64,000 nt of DNA, from positions 1 to 64,000 of the IMG/VR virus record IMGVR_UViG_3300030333_007852. One strand, 5' to 3'. Source of the stretch: a virus. The notes beneath the pieces were generated by a model that searched no databases, was not told where the DNA came from, and was given only the letters and a program-made list of their open reading frames with translations. Made by a program: the position numbers and the translations under genes. This document shows positions 30,543 through 40,084 of the stretch, one piece after another. Each line of letters opens with the position of its first letter. Within the stretch, counting starts at the first letter, position 1.

Positions 30543-31019
30543 GTGGACGACATACCTGGACATGAAATTGGGGATTTAGTTGATCAGTTAAAAAACGCTG
30601 ATCAGTATCTAAAGAAGCCAGAAAAGGCTAAAGAGGAGTTCAATCTCGACCCTGAAGAGTTAGAACAATTCGTGTTAAACAATGCTGGATCATTAGTAAA
30701 AAAATCTATCGATATGGTAGACGAAGTAAAGCAGTATGTTGAAACAGCTCCGGAAAGTAGAGACGTTTCAAGTTTATCAGAACTTATTAACGCATCATCT
30801 TCTGCTATTGAAACGTTGAGTAAAATATTGGTACAAAATAAGAAAGATAAAACTCAACGTACAGTTAAACAAATGGATATAGAGGGTAAAAAGCAATTAA
30901 TGCAAGGTGAGTTTAATGCTAAAATGATGCTTTCTAGAGATGATGTAATGAATGAATTGTTTAGTAAGGTGAAAGAAGAAGAAGTAAAAAATATTACGCC
31001 TGTTGAACCCCAAGAATAG
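30543..31019 (+). CDS. Putative small terminase subunit (gp16-like)
   Basis: 158 residues from a GTG start placed by the late hexamer. Almost entirely helical. The segment from VDEVKQYVETAPESRDVSSL to about residue 100 has the same helix lengths and polar pattern as the central part of T4 gp16 (the FLETAKNADSPRH region), and it is followed by a Lys-rich helix. If correct, it forms the ring that regulates DNA packaging. No large terminase lies in this window, so the call rests on resemblance alone. Its last 26 bp overlap the convergent gene. Confidence 0.45.
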   Translation: MDDIPGHEIGDLVDQLKNADQYLKKPEKAKEEFNLDPEELEQFVLNNAGSLVKKSIDMVDEVKQYVETAPESRDVSSLSELINASSSAIETLSKILVQNKKDKTQRTVKQMDIEGKKQLMQGEFNAKMMLSRDDVMNELFSKVKEEEVKNITPVEPQE

Positions 31020-31887
31020 TCATACTATCTAATATATTTTTAAAAGCACCTACTTCTTTTTTGAGGTAATCTGTTTTCTTTTCTAGTCCTTCTAATGTCC
31101 AACCAATTGCTCCTTTTTGTTTTGATTGAAGATTGTCTTCTAAATCTCTAGGATTGTATTGTTCATAGAAAGCAATAATTTCATATAGGTCTCCAAAAAA
31201 TTTGGTTAACTCTGATTCAAGATCTTCTTTTGCTATATTGTATATTCTATCATAGTGGTAATAATCTACTACTAAGTTGCTTCCATGGGCCTCTTTACTA
31301 TCAGAGTAAGGTACAGATAATTGGTACATGTTGTGTCTAAATGTACTTGTAACAAATCTGGACATGTAAGCTGTTAACAGCTTGGTATCAGGGCTAATTT
31401 TATTCTCTATAGATGTTGCATAGTTAACAGGTACCAACTGTTCGTTTATATTTGGAGATGCAAGATCAAAATCTACATCAAATATAGCTAATAAAGAATC
31501 ATCTGGTAAATAGTCTACGTTTCGTAGCAAGCCAATACTATCAGAAATGTCTTTAAAAATCTTAACGTTATCTTTTAATGATTTGTAAAACTTTTCCTTT
31601 ACTGGAGACATTGCTGTAATAAATCTTTCGAACCAAAAAATTCTAAATTGTATTTCGTTAAACTTTAACAACCCGTCTTTATCTAAGCTTTCAAATATTT
31701 GTGTCTGAGATAAAGTAGGGTTAAAATTTACTTTTGATTTACTCCATAGAATAAAATCAGTTAGATCATCTACACCATTAACTAATAACTCTCCGAAGTT
31801 TGTAGCTTTATCGTATAAGTCCTTTTCGTAATATACATTAAGGTCATAAAAATTTGGATCAAGAGTTTTGAAAAATTTATAACTCAT
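30994..31887 (-). CDS. Hypothetical tail/baseplate protein
   Basis: 297 residues, rich in Asp, Tyr and Phe, mixed helix and strand, with no named domain. It starts 4 bp before the end of the hub-like gene (ATGA overlap), with a strong AAGGAGG Shine-Dalgarno site, so it is translated as part of the hub operon. Its place at the end of the tape-measure/hub gene series suggests a baseplate or hub component. It is convergent with the small-terminase candidate. Confidence 0.6.
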   Translation of the reverse strand: MSYKFFKTLDPNFYDLNVYYEKDLYDKATNFGELLVNGVDDLTDFILWSKSKVNFNPTLSQTQIFESLDKDGLLKFNEIQFRIFWFERFITAMSPVKEKFYKSLKDNVKIFKDISDSIGLLRNVDYLPDDSLLAIFDVDFDLASPNINEQLVPVNYATSIENKISPDTKLLTAYMSRFVTSTFRHNMYQLSVPYSDSKEAHGSNLVVDYYHYDRIYNIAKEDLESELTKFFGDLYEIIAFYEQYNPRDLEDNLQSKQKGAIGWTLEGLEKKTDYLKKEVGAFKNILDSMTILGVQQA

Positions 31888-33533
31888 TTAACCTCCTTAA
31901 TTTTAGGGTTATCAAACATATATGTCTTAATTCCGACAACGTTATTAGAATAAGTGGACCTGCTAAAAATGTGCTGTACCTGAACAGCAAAATAAGTACC
32001 CATCACTTTGTCATCATACTTACTATTTTGTACACCTCTTTGTCTATCAAAACTGAAAAACTTACCAGCACTTCTAAACGTTAAACCTTTTAGTTCTAAT
32101 TCAATAGCGTTGTTTAAGAAAATCATATTTTTAAGAATTTCGTTTCTACCGGGACCTAATCTCTGATCAGGTTCTTTATCATTAATAGAAAATGTATTTT
32201 TGTAGTTAATATTATTCTTTCTTATTTGATTTAAAAATGTATTGGTTGTAATATTATCACCAGAGACAAATAGAGGAAACTCTCCATCACCTTTAACAAA
32301 GAATGAATAATAGTCATCCATAGTCTTCTTAATATTGTTATTCGTTAAATCTATCTGAAATTGTTTATCGTTTAACTGATAAGAGTGCACTGCTGTGGTA
32401 ATTAATTTTGATTGTGTGTCCTGACCTCTCATATTATGAAAGCTATAATTTTCTACCATTGAGAAGTCATTAAAAGTTAAATTGTTAAAAGGTGTATTAG
32501 GGGTGCGTTTCTTTAAATTTTGTGTATATCTTGCAGCTGATTCTGTACCTAAGTATATTGTTTCTAAGTGAATATTACCCCCTGCAGTACCATCTTTACT
32601 TTGAAAGATAGCATTTTTAAAATAATCTTTATAACTAATAAGAGTGTATAATTGAGAGTACCTATCCTTTCTTAGTATACATGGATCGTAAGGAGTGTTA
32701 GAAGAAGTATGTCTTTGCAAGACGTAATTAATATCGTCTAACACACAACTTTCACCCGGTGATGAATAAAACAATTCAGTTGCACCTCTACTAAACAAAT
32801 TGTCATTAATAACTGATCCGTTTTGTTGAGTACTTTCGCCAGAGCCTCCTTTATCTAACCCTTGAATGATTAAATTTTTAATTATTTCACCAGTATATAT
32901 TTGACGCCCGTCATCATCTGCTCCTTCAAGATTACTACCTTTTGCGTATTTAGCTGAACTAAAGAAAAGATTTTTTTCTCTCATTAGCTCAATATCAGCA
33001 TCTACAAAATTTAATTTTTTATATTTTATATCAGGTTGATCTGGAGCATTAAAGTCTTCATTACTCGTAATTGAAAATGTATAAAATAAAGTAGATATGG
33101 GTTTTATATCTTGAGAGTCAGAACCTTCAACTATGTCTTCAATTTCAGGTTCAATATAGACAACCAAATAATCTCTACAATCATTTCTAAAAAAGAATTC
33201 ATCTAATACAGACCCATCTTCATTTTTAGGTTGCCTTGAAAAATAATTTTCTTGTTGATCTAATTGAATGTTATAATTGCTTCTTTCAATAGCATCATTT
33301 TGGTTTCTAATAATGATTGTACCGCTTGCAGCTATTTCTAAAATGTTATCATTAATTTGTAATAATTCTATTGCATCATTAGCTAAGCCAAAATATTGAC
33401 CATCACCGTTCATTAAAAATACAAAAAATTTATAATCGACATTATCTATTCTAAAATTATTACTACCTTTAGATAACGATTCATCAATTATTGGATCACC
33501 TATAAGATGTGGTTTGGTTTGAAAGTTAGGCAT
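31884..33533 (-). CDS. Baseplate hub protein, gp27/gpD-like candidate
   Basis: 549 residues. The N-terminal part is beta-rich (DNVDYKFFVFLMNGDGQYFG), and the C-terminal part ends with the pattern often seen in hub proteins: a Gly-Thr-Tyr-Phe-Ala-Val-Gln-Val-Gln-His strand then a final strand VVGIKTYMFD. These proteins form the tail-tube-like hub that carries the spike. Gene order supports the role (tape measure, gp48/54-like, gp53-like, then this gene). It overlaps the upstream gene by 8 bp. Sequence evidence alone is modest. Confidence 0.5.
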   Translation of the reverse strand: MPNFQTKPHLIGDPIIDESLSKGSNNFRIDNVDYKFFVFLMNGDGQYFGLANDAIELLQINDNILEIAASGTIIIRNQNDAIERSNYNIQLDQQENYFSRQPKNEDGSVLDEFFFRNDCRDYLVVYIEPEIEDIVEGSDSQDIKPISTLFYTFSITSNEDFNAPDQPDIKYKKLNFVDADIELMREKNLFFSSAKYAKGSNLEGADDDGRQIYTGEIIKNLIIQGLDKGGSGESTQQNGSVINDNLFSRGATELFYSSPGESCVLDDINYVLQRHTSSNTPYDPCILRKDRYSQLYTLISYKDYFKNAIFQSKDGTAGGNIHLETIYLGTESAARYTQNLKKRTPNTPFNNLTFNDFSMVENYSFHNMRGQDTQSKLITTAVHSYQLNDKQFQIDLTNNNIKKTMDDYYSFFVKGDGEFPLFVSGDNITTNTFLNQIRKNNINYKNTFSINDKEPDQRLGPGRNEILKNMIFLNNAIELELKGLTFRSAGKFFSFDRQRGVQNSKYDDKVMGTYFAVQVQHIFSRSTYSNNVVGIKTYMFDNPKIKEVK

Positions 33534-33912
33534 TTTTTTGTATCTGTATTTGTGTGAGTACTTCTTCTATAAATTCAGGCTTTATATATCTTAACACTGT
33601 TCCTGTTTTAGGTAAAATGACAGGGTTAGTTATCCTGTTTATTTCAGTAATCGTCCACCACAAAAATATAGTACCATAAATGTTATAACTTATAATAGTC
33701 CAAGGCACGGATCTATCAAGAGAAAAGTAGTTAACAAATTTATCGTCTATTTCATCAGGAAAAGATATAGATTTATTTAAATTATAAAAATAGTGATTAT
33801 TATCGTTTAAAAATAATCTAAAAATATTTTCGTATCTATTTCTACCTAAATTAGGCAAACCAGGAATGTTTGACTGATATATGCCTTTTGAATTGTTAGC
33901 TGTTTCTGTCAA
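33526..33912 (-). CDS. Baseplate wedge protein, gp53-like candidate
   Basis: 128 residues from a TTG that overlaps the TGA of the upstream gene (TTGA junction) after a GGGGGGAG ribosome site. The core NIYGTIFLWWTITEINRI, then a Pro-x-Leu and a LRYIKPE ending, resembles gp53/LysM-type wedge proteins, in which an Ile-Tyr-Gly-x-x-x-Leu-Trp-Trp segment is conserved. gp53 clamps wedges around the hub. It lies between two hub-type genes, consistent with that role. Confidence 0.6.
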   Translation of the reverse strand: MTETANNSKGIYQSNIPGLPNLGRNRYENIFRLFLNDNNHYFYNLNKSISFPDEIDDKFVNYFSLDRSVPWTIISYNIYGTIFLWWTITEINRITNPVILPKTGTVLRYIKPEFIEEVLTQIQIQKNA

Positions 33913-35426
33913 AGTCTATAACTCCCCCCTTCACCGTACGATTCTACGATATCTTGAGCCCATTTAAACGTACGAGCATTTGTTTCTTTTCTGTAATAAC
34001 CATCGCCTACTTCTTCGGTAGTAGTACCGGTAGAAGTTGAACCTGTAATTTCACCCACTTTAATAATTTTCTCTTGAATAGAAGAGAATAATAAATTCTT
34101 AGTCTGAGCAATCATAGGTTGTAATGTCATTCTTATTTCATAAGCATCAGGAACAATAGCTTCAATAACTGAAGGTATTTTTATACCATCATGAGTATAA
34201 GATATCCCTTTAGTATCTATATTCATCATTCTTGTACTACCTTTATAGTTGATCGTTAAGCTACTTATGAAGCAATAAGGCTCTCTTCTATTACCTGGCA
34301 TTTGTATGTCATACACTACAGGAGGTTCAACAATAATTTTATCTTGCCTTAAAGGTAAGTTCTGATATAACAAAAGAAGAACTAACTTAAAGTTATTACA
34401 AATGTCATCATAAGTCGCAGGGTGGGTGTTATATAACGGAAACACCACTTCAATGGGATCACCTTCAGATGGGTAATCATAATTTTTTGCTCTTTCAATT
34501 TTTGCACCACCAGCTTGTTGTAAAAGTCTAAGAGTACCTCCTAAATATTCAGCTGCTTCGGTCCCAGCTCCCACCAAATCAGTTAAATCTTTGGTAATGT
34601 TTGTAGCACCGCCTTCACTAAATTGACCTCTCTGATTTAGTACTGAAGTATTAAGGTAGGGTAATTTATAATTAAAGCCAGTAGGAGCAAGAATATAAAG
34701 TCTTTGATATGGAAATAATACCTTTTCTAAATCAGGGTTTGTAAAATGTTGAAAGATGGAAACGTAATTTTCATACCCTTCACTTATTTCATTAAAAATA
34801 TTAGGTATAGAAGATACCGTACCTTTTAATACACCTAAAGTAGCACTTAAAGCAGACCCTTCTCTGACATTTTCATTACCAGCTGGTTCTACTGCACCTG
34901 TTGGAGATATATTTTGTACTGCTGTATTTTGCTCACTGTCACCAATTGTAGAAGTATTTCTTAATAGTTCATCATATACACCTCTCACGTAGCCGAAACC
35001 TTCTACATCTAATAAAGATGAAAGAGAGTATAAAGCTTGAGCAATTAAATTGTTGACGAGAAAAAACTTCTCTTTCATTATAATACCAGGAGGCGGGTCA
35101 ACTAGTTTTTTATCTCTTTTTCTAGAATATTGTGGGGAAATAGTCCACATATAATCTTCTAAAACGTTAACATAAGTCATTAAACCTTGACTACCTGTTA
35201 GCAAGCTAGAATTAAGAGCATTTAGTCTGTAATTTTTTATTTGACTAAAAGGTGTAACCGGTACGTTCCATGTACCATTTTTTGTTTGACCGTTTTGCTC
35301 TGTGGTAACAACAGATGCTAGTTCCTGCGATACACGTGCTGCTGTACCGGGCATTATAAGAGGAGTATATTCAGATCTTAAATCGATTGAATCAGCTCCT
35401 ACAAATGTATAATTTAAACTAGGCAT
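33909..35426 (-). CDS. Baseplate tail-tube cap protein, gp48/gp54-like candidate
   Basis: 505 residues. The C-terminal third contains SVIEAIVPDAYEIRMTLQPM followed by NLLFSSI, the pattern of tube-junction proteins of contractile tails (a Pro-Asp-Ala-Tyr/Trp-Glu strand near the end). The N-terminal half is Ser/Asn-rich, with a disordered stretch at about 165-195. It follows the tape-measure gene by 14 bp with its own late hexamer. Expected role: joining the baseplate hub to the tail tube. Confidence 0.55.
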   Translation of the reverse strand: MPSLNYTFVGADSIDLRSEYTPLIMPGTAARVSQELASVVTTEQNGQTKNGTWNVPVTPFSQIKNYRLNALNSSLLTGSQGLMTYVNVLEDYMWTISPQYSRKRDKKLVDPPPGIIMKEKFFLVNNLIAQALYSLSSLLDVEGFGYVRGVYDELLRNTSTIGDSEQNTAVQNISPTGAVEPAGNENVREGSALSATLGVLKGTVSSIPNIFNEISEGYENYVSIFQHFTNPDLEKVLFPYQRLYILAPTGFNYKLPYLNTSVLNQRGQFSEGGATNITKDLTDLVGAGTEAAEYLGGTLRLLQQAGGAKIERAKNYDYPSEGDPIEVVFPLYNTHPATYDDICNNFKLVLLLLYQNLPLRQDKIIVEPPVVYDIQMPGNRREPYCFISSLTINYKGSTRMMNIDTKGISYTHDGIKIPSVIEAIVPDAYEIRMTLQPMIAQTKNLLFSSIQEKIIKVGEITGSTSTGTTTEEVGDGYYRKETNARTFKWAQDIVESYGEGGSYRL

Positions 35427-35432
35427 TATATA

Positions 35433-35438
35433 TATTTA
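35433..35438 (-). promoter_or_regulatory. Late-type promoter hexamer TAAATA
   Basis: Ends 6 nt before the ATG at 35426, in the 14-bp gap after the tape-measure gene. Confidence 0.6.
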
Positions 35439-35440
35439 AA

Positions 35441-37936
35441 TTAAAAATCGTTTGCTACTCCTTTTCGAAATGTACTAATACCACCTTCAACCGAAAAATT
35501 ATAGTTATAAGTAGGAGCACTAGTTACGGTATTATTACTAGCAGCTTTATCGTCTTTATTGATTATGGTATCAATCAGTTTTTGCATTAAATTATTGTTT
35601 AATTGTGACTGTTCTTTTAAATCTTTGACGTCAGATTCTCTAGTTTCTAATAAATTTAAATGAGCTGGGTCATATGGAACTGGTGTTTGAGCTGATACAA
35701 CCGCTTCCTTAAATGCTTCTCCTGCTTCTTCTATGAAACGATCTTTTTCAAATTGATCATATAAGCTTTGGTCAGGTTGCATTTCCTCTTTAGGCATTTC
35801 TTCTTGTTGCTCTCTCTTGTTTTTAATATTTTCAATATAAGCTTTATCAACCCTCTTTTGAAAATCTTCATCACTTTCATCAAAAATGAAACCTTCTTCT
35901 CTTTTCATTATGATACCAGCTTCTTCAAGAGCTTTTAGCCTCTTCTCTAAAAGAGTCATTCTTCCTTGTTCACTTTGTTCATCAACAGCTTTAGCATCTT
36001 TAATCGTGTCGTATATTTCACCTGGTGTTTTTATTGCGCCAAAAGCTTCATCTATTTTGTTTTTAACGAAATCTATTGCTTCTTGTATTAGATCACCTAT
36101 TTGATCAATCATATCAAAAAACGGGTCTATGATTTTTTCATTAACCCAAAGTTCCATATACTTGTTAATACTAATATCACCATAAGCAGGTACCCCTGCA
36201 CTTAATGGAGCAGTAAACCAATCAATACCACTATCTATTAATCTTAAAATTGATGAAACAGGGTGTTCAAAATCACCCGGTGTTAATTTATCTAAGAAGT
36301 CTGCAAAATTTTCAATACTAGGATTTTGTGCTAAAGTTGCAACAGCTCCTCCTACATTTGATAAGTATTTGTAAAAAGAGGTTTCTTTAAAACTACCCCA
36401 AACATTTCTCATTGCGTTTGCTATCGCGTTACCACCTGCGGTAGTAAATGAATCCGAATCTTCTAGCATTTCTATACCATCAACATCATAAAACCAACTA
36501 GCTAACCATTTAGCAGCTTCGAACATTGCAGGGTCTCCAGCTAAGGTAGTCATAAGGACTTTACCAAAGCCTTCAAGAGAAGGAGCAGTTACAAAAGCTT
36601 GAATAGCTTCGCCTGATTTTATAGCCCACCCAATCATTGGAGCTTTTTTTAACATACCCCAAATTACGGTAGTTATAGATTCGAAAAACGAAGGTGGTCT
36701 ACCTTCTCTTTCTTCAAATTCTTCAGCTTCACTTTCATAAAGGTAGTTAAGAAAATCTATACCAAGACCAATTGCAGTTCCAACCCCTGGGAACAAATAA
36801 GCTATACCTGCTGCTACATTAGCTACACCAGATAACATTTTTGCTGGTTCACCGGTGATCATTTTAGCTGCAGCTTCACCTAATGATATAACTAAACCAA
36901 TAACAGGTAATTTTTTTAATAACCAAACTCCACCTGCTTTACCACCGCTTATTATACCCTTTAACCATTTATTATCCTTAAGTGCAGTTTTTATTTTGTC
37001 AAAATGTTCACCAAATTTAATTTCACCAAATGCTGCTGGAATTATAGAAAAAATAGATTTAAAACCTTTAGTAAATGTCTTTAATATATCTTTAGTAAAC
37101 TTACCAATTCTAGTTTCAGCAATTTTATTAAGAACAGTTGCAGCACTTTCATATATTGCTCCGCCTTTGCGTAGTGGACTAGTAAGTGCTTTAAAAGTAC
37201 CAGTGATTAGACCTGTAACTGTGGTTGCTATATTTCTTAAAAACCCACCTTCTTTAAGAGAATTAGATACCCCTTTTATAATGTTCGGAATTGCAGCTCC
37301 AATTCCTAAACTAGCTACAAGAGATCTCATTTCCATCCCCATGCTAGTTAATATCATTGCTATACCAGCACCAACAAACCCATACCAAAATCTGTTTTTC
37401 CAAATCGATTCTTTATCAATATCAACACCTTCTGGTAATTGTAGTATATTATTTGCATCTTGTTTTAACGCAGACGCCATTTCATTCAAAGCATCTGGTG
37501 AATAGCCGTCAACAAAAACTTTTTCTTTTTCTTGTACAACTTCTCTTGGTTCATCATCTTTTTTGTTAGAAATTTTTACTACTTTATCTACATTAGAGAG
37601 GCTTTGTGAAATACTTTCAAGATATTTTTCAGACTTGTTTAACTTGCGTAATAAACTCTTACGAAGCTTTAATAAAGAGTCATCTATTTTATTTCCTAGA
37701 ACTTCGGCACTAGCAGCATACATTTCTGCTTGTTGCTCATTATTTGAAACTTTTTTCTCAAATTCAAAACCAAATGCTTTGAATTTTTTAGATATTTCAG
37801 AAGATACTTGATTAAACAGTTCAACATTAACAGATTTTAAATCTGCAGGTTTACTATGCTCAGCATTTTTTTTGACTAATTCAGCTAGTTTCTTAACAGC
37901 TTTAGCTAATTCTAATATAGACGGATCTTCCGGCAT
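35441..37936 (-). CDS. Tape-measure protein (gp29-like role)
   Basis: 831 residues with tape-measure features: helical, heptad-rich N-terminus (1-150), then several hydrophobic Gly/Ala helices (about 185-235, 240-260, 330-400 and 420-455, for example GFVGAGIAMILTSMGMEMRS), and a charged coiled C-terminal third (LEKRLKALEEAG). Such proteins set tail length and may enter the host membrane. It lies between the gp26-like chaperone gene (24 bp upstream) and the tube-cap candidate, with a late hexamer 6 nt before the ATG. Confidence 0.8.
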   Translation of the reverse strand: MPEDPSILELAKAVKKLAELVKKNAEHSKPADLKSVNVELFNQVSSEISKKFKAFGFEFEKKVSNNEQQAEMYAASAEVLGNKIDDSLLKLRKSLLRKLNKSEKYLESISQSLSNVDKVVKISNKKDDEPREVVQEKEKVFVDGYSPDALNEMASALKQDANNILQLPEGVDIDKESIWKNRFWYGFVGAGIAMILTSMGMEMRSLVASLGIGAAIPNIIKGVSNSLKEGGFLRNIATTVTGLITGTFKALTSPLRKGGAIYESAATVLNKIAETRIGKFTKDILKTFTKGFKSIFSIIPAAFGEIKFGEHFDKIKTALKDNKWLKGIISGGKAGGVWLLKKLPVIGLVISLGEAAAKMITGEPAKMLSGVANVAAGIAYLFPGVGTAIGLGIDFLNYLYESEAEEFEEREGRPPSFFESITTVIWGMLKKAPMIGWAIKSGEAIQAFVTAPSLEGFGKVLMTTLAGDPAMFEAAKWLASWFYDVDGIEMLEDSDSFTTAGGNAIANAMRNVWGSFKETSFYKYLSNVGGAVATLAQNPSIENFADFLDKLTPGDFEHPVSSILRLIDSGIDWFTAPLSAGVPAYGDISINKYMELWVNEKIIDPFFDMIDQIGDLIQEAIDFVKNKIDEAFGAIKTPGEIYDTIKDAKAVDEQSEQGRMTLLEKRLKALEEAGIIMKREEGFIFDESDEDFQKRVDKAYIENIKNKREQQEEMPKEEMQPDQSLYDQFEKDRFIEEAGEAFKEAVVSAQTPVPYDPAHLNLLETRESDVKDLKEQSQLNNNLMQKLIDTIINKDDKAASNNTVTSAPTYNYNFSVEGGISTFRKGVANDF

Positions 37937-37942
37937 CTATAT

Positions 37943-37948
37943 TATTTA
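37943..37948 (-). promoter_or_regulatory. Late-type promoter hexamer TAAATA
   Basis: Ends 6 nt before the ATG of the tape-measure gene at 37936. Confidence 0.65.
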
Positions 37949-37959
37949 TCACATAACTG

Positions 37960-38700
37960 TTAAGAGAACAATTGATTTGATACATCGAGTTTTACACCAT
38001 CGACGGTAGTGACTTCAGTTTCAACCTTTTTGACTTCTTCAATGAACTTCATAATAAGTTTTACGAAATTACCAGGTAAAGCTTCAATTAGTTGAATTTT
38101 TTCATCATAACTCATTTCGATTAAGGAAATTGTTTCTTTTTCAATCTTAATAGACTTAATAAATTTAAGAATTTCACTAATGTATAGTTCACTTACTATA
38201 GTATTGGTAGGAGTATCTTTGTTAATTAACTTAGATACAGCATCATTTATTTTTTCTTCGTACTCGATAGTAGGTACACTTACCTCAGCAGTAATGTCTC
38301 TGTTAGTGATATTTTTAGTATCAAAAAGTTTACCATACTTGTAAGAGGTTACCTTTTTAATAACATCATCAATATTAACATCACCTTCTTCTGTATCCAA
38401 AGTATCACCTAAAGAGGAAGCACGATATGCAAGAACGATAGCAAGACGATCAAATTGATTAAGACTATTTACATCTACACCGTCGTCACAATTTTCAGCA
38501 ATAATATTATTAAACAACTTATTAAATGTAATAACTTGCGATGCATCTTCCGGCATAGCAGCTAATATATTTTTCTGTTGTCTTAAAGTAAAGGGTAAAA
38601 ACTTAACCTTTTTATTGAGTGAAGGAAGAAAGACCACGGGGCCTTTCTTCTTATTAAGTTCTTGGAGTTTAGTTAAAATATTAGAACTACTTGTACTCAT
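37960..38700 (-). CDS. Baseplate hub / tape-measure chaperone, gp26-like
   Basis: 246 residues. The N-terminal segment FLPSLNKKVKFLPFTLRQQK (a short strand, then Pro-Phe-Thr and a basic helix), followed by a mainly helical body, fits the gp26/gp51 family of T4-like hub assembly proteins, which act as tape-measure chaperones. The location directly before the tape-measure gene agrees. A late hexamer ends 5 nt before the ATG. It would not be expected to remain in the virion in large amounts. Confidence 0.6.
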   Translation of the reverse strand: MSTSSSNILTKLQELNKKKGPVVFLPSLNKKVKFLPFTLRQQKNILAAMPEDASQVITFNKLFNNIIAENCDDGVDVNSLNQFDRLAIVLAYRASSLGDTLDTEEGDVNIDDVIKKVTSYKYGKLFDTKNITNRDITAEVSVPTIEYEEKINDAVSKLINKDTPTNTIVSELYISEILKFIKSIKIEKETISLIEMSYDEKIQLIEALPGNFVKLIMKFIEEVKKVETEVTTVDGVKLDVSNQLFS

Positions 38701-38704
38701 ATAT

Positions 38705-39385
38705 CTATTTACTATAGGCTTCTAACATATCAATAACTTCACGTTTCATATACGGAGTGTTGTATTTTGTCCAAACTTTAGCTTCTCTATCATAATAAAA
38801 ACAAGCTAGCTCGCCTACTAATTGACCTGTCAAGATAGTTTGCATATATGCATACAAACTAAGTTGAAGAGAGTAAGTAGTATACTGACACTCAGGTAAA
38901 TGTGAAAGAGGGTTAAGCATGTAACCACCATATTGGTTTGTGAAGTTAAACGCTTTGTTGGTTTTAAAATCGTAAAGGTTAAAATATTTACCATTATTTT
39001 CAAAAACATCAGTTGTACCTGCAACTTTATGTTCATGCAACCAAAGACGTTTTTCTGGTTCAATTTTTTTACGATCAGGTTCCCATATAGATTCTATAGG
39101 TTTGACATAGTTATCATAATCATCACTAGATACTGTTTTATCATGAAGCCAATCTTCCATTACTAGGTGAATGCTAGTACCATAATCACAAGCAGCTTTG
39201 TTATTCGTCTTCCAACGTTCTTTAATTTCTTCTTGAGATACTCCTTCTTTATCAGCTACGCGTTTAGAATGCTTTTCTACATCGAAAGGTATTTTAAATT
39301 TACCTATAAGAGTGGTAGCGCTAATATATTTTTCTCTAGTAAGAGAGTTAATATAAGAATGCTTTTTAGGGTCAAATTCGATCAT
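38705..39385 (-). CDS. PD-(D/E)XK superfamily nuclease
   Basis: 226 residues. Motifs in order: GTSIHLVMEDWL (68-80), GTTDVF with Asp126, FNLYDFKTNK (Asp139, Lys141) and QYTTYSLQLSLYAY (about 167-180), which together form the RecB/Cas4-like active site (Asp, Asp-x-Lys and a Gln-x-x-x-Tyr helix). Expected activity is metal-dependent DNA exonuclease or endonuclease. No helicase or iron-sulfur domain is attached. A TATAAT box 7 nt upstream suggests early expression although it sits between late genes; likely roles are recombination or host DNA breakdown. Confidence 0.8.
   Translation of the reverse strand: MIEFDPKKHSYINSLTREKYISATTLIGKFKIPFDVEKHSKRVADKEGVSQEEIKERWKTNNKAACDYGTSIHLVMEDWLHDKTVSSDDYDNYVKPIESIWEPDRKKIEPEKRLWLHEHKVAGTTDVFENNGKYFNLYDFKTNKAFNFTNQYGGYMLNPLSHLPECQYTTYSLQLSLYAYMQTILTGQLVGELACFYYDREAKVWTKYNTPYMKREVIDMLEAYSK
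38706..38711 (-). promoter_or_regulatory. Late-type promoter hexamer TAAATA
   Basis: Ends 5 nt before the ATG at 38700; overlaps the end of the nuclease gene. Confidence 0.6.
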
Positions 39386-39392
39386 TAAAGGT

Positions 39393-39398
39393 ATTATA
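39393..39398 (-). promoter_or_regulatory. Early-type -10 box (TATAAT)
   Basis: GTTCGGTGCTATAAT; ends 7 nt before the ATG at 39385. The upstream CGG resembles a shortened CGGA element. Confidence 0.6.
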
Positions 39399-39406
39399 GC
39401 ACCGAA

Positions 39407-39697
39407 CTATAAAATACCATTATCGTCGTCGTCTTCTTCATCGATATCTTCTTCTTGTATAAATTCAATTTCTTCGTCGTCTATAGAAACCAAAACTTGA
39501 AGACAAGAAACAATATACTTACGACGTTTTTGTTTGAAAATTTCTACAAAGTTTAATCTTCCTAATCTAGTAGAAACCGGACCATAATATTTTTTCGGTA
39601 TGTATAATAATATTGAACCGTTTTCGGGATCCAAAATTACTGTATCACAGAACTCTTCACATACACCATAAGCCAGTTTTAATAAATCCTGGTCCAT
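39407..39697 (-). CDS. Hypothetical late protein
   Basis: 96 residues from MDQDLLKLAYGVCEEF, ending in an extreme acidic tail (EEDIDEEDDDD). A longer in-frame start would overlap the upstream gene; the TAAATA hexamer 5 nt before 39697 supports the short form. No domain recognised. Confidence 0.65.
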   Translation of the reverse strand: MDQDLLKLAYGVCEEFCDTVILDPENGSILLYIPKKYYGPVSTRLGRLNFVEIFKQKRRKYIVSCLQVLVSIDDEEIEFIQEEDIDEEDDDDNGIL

Positions 39698-39702
39698 ATG
39701 TA

Positions 39703-39708
39703 TATTTA
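39703..39708 (-). promoter_or_regulatory. Late-type promoter hexamer TAAATA
   Basis: CATAAATATACATATGG: ends 5 nt before the ATG at 39697 and decides that start. Confidence 0.6.
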
Positions 39709-39716
39709 TGGAAAAA

Positions 39717-40073
39717 TTACTGTCTATTTTGAGGTGTGCCGTTATACCAATGCGCTCTTGCGTATAACGTGCCTGCAGGCCCGGCAGCACTAAGTTGATC
39801 CGTCTCAGACATTCCCATTATAACAAATTTTTGTCCATCAGGAATATCGAATTGGTTTAAAGAAGCGGGGTCAACAGATTCAGAATTACCACACTTAATG
39901 CTAAGTGTACCACCGGTTGTGTTAAAAATAACAACTTCACTACATTTAACCTTAATATCAGGTTTAACATAAGCACCACCGCCAGGCAATGTGAATGCAA
40001 TATTATAGCAGTGATTTAAATTAACGTATCTTGTATCTGACGGTATCGCCGGTAACGTTGGATCATATGACAT
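39717..40073 (-). CDS. Small beta-rich protein, possible virion decoration
   Basis: 118 residues, beta-strand-rich with many Gly, Thr and Pro (FTLPGGGAYVKPDIKVKC, FNTTGGTLSIKCGN) and no helix-forming runs. The N-terminal half has the look of a small jelly-roll or cupin-like decoration domain, but no family is recognised. A late hexamer ends 5 nt before the ATG, supporting a virion role. Confidence 0.6.
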   Translation of the reverse strand: MSYDPTLPAIPSDTRYVNLNHCYNIAFTLPGGGAYVKPDIKVKCSEVVIFNTTGGTLSIKCGNSESVDPASLNQFDIPDGQKFVIMGMSETDQLSAAGPAGTLYARAHWYNGTPQNRQ

Positions 40074-40078
40074 ATAGA

Positions 40079-40084
40079 TATTTA
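40079..40084 (-). promoter_or_regulatory. Late-type promoter hexamer TAAATA
   Basis: Ends 5 nt before the ATG at 40073; overlaps the end of the upstream gene. Confidence 0.6.

Noticed and set aside
36855-37505. 216-codon plus-strand frame inside the tape-measure gene
   Set aside because: Mirror of Gly/Ala-rich helices; no start signal, and the opposite gene is well supported.
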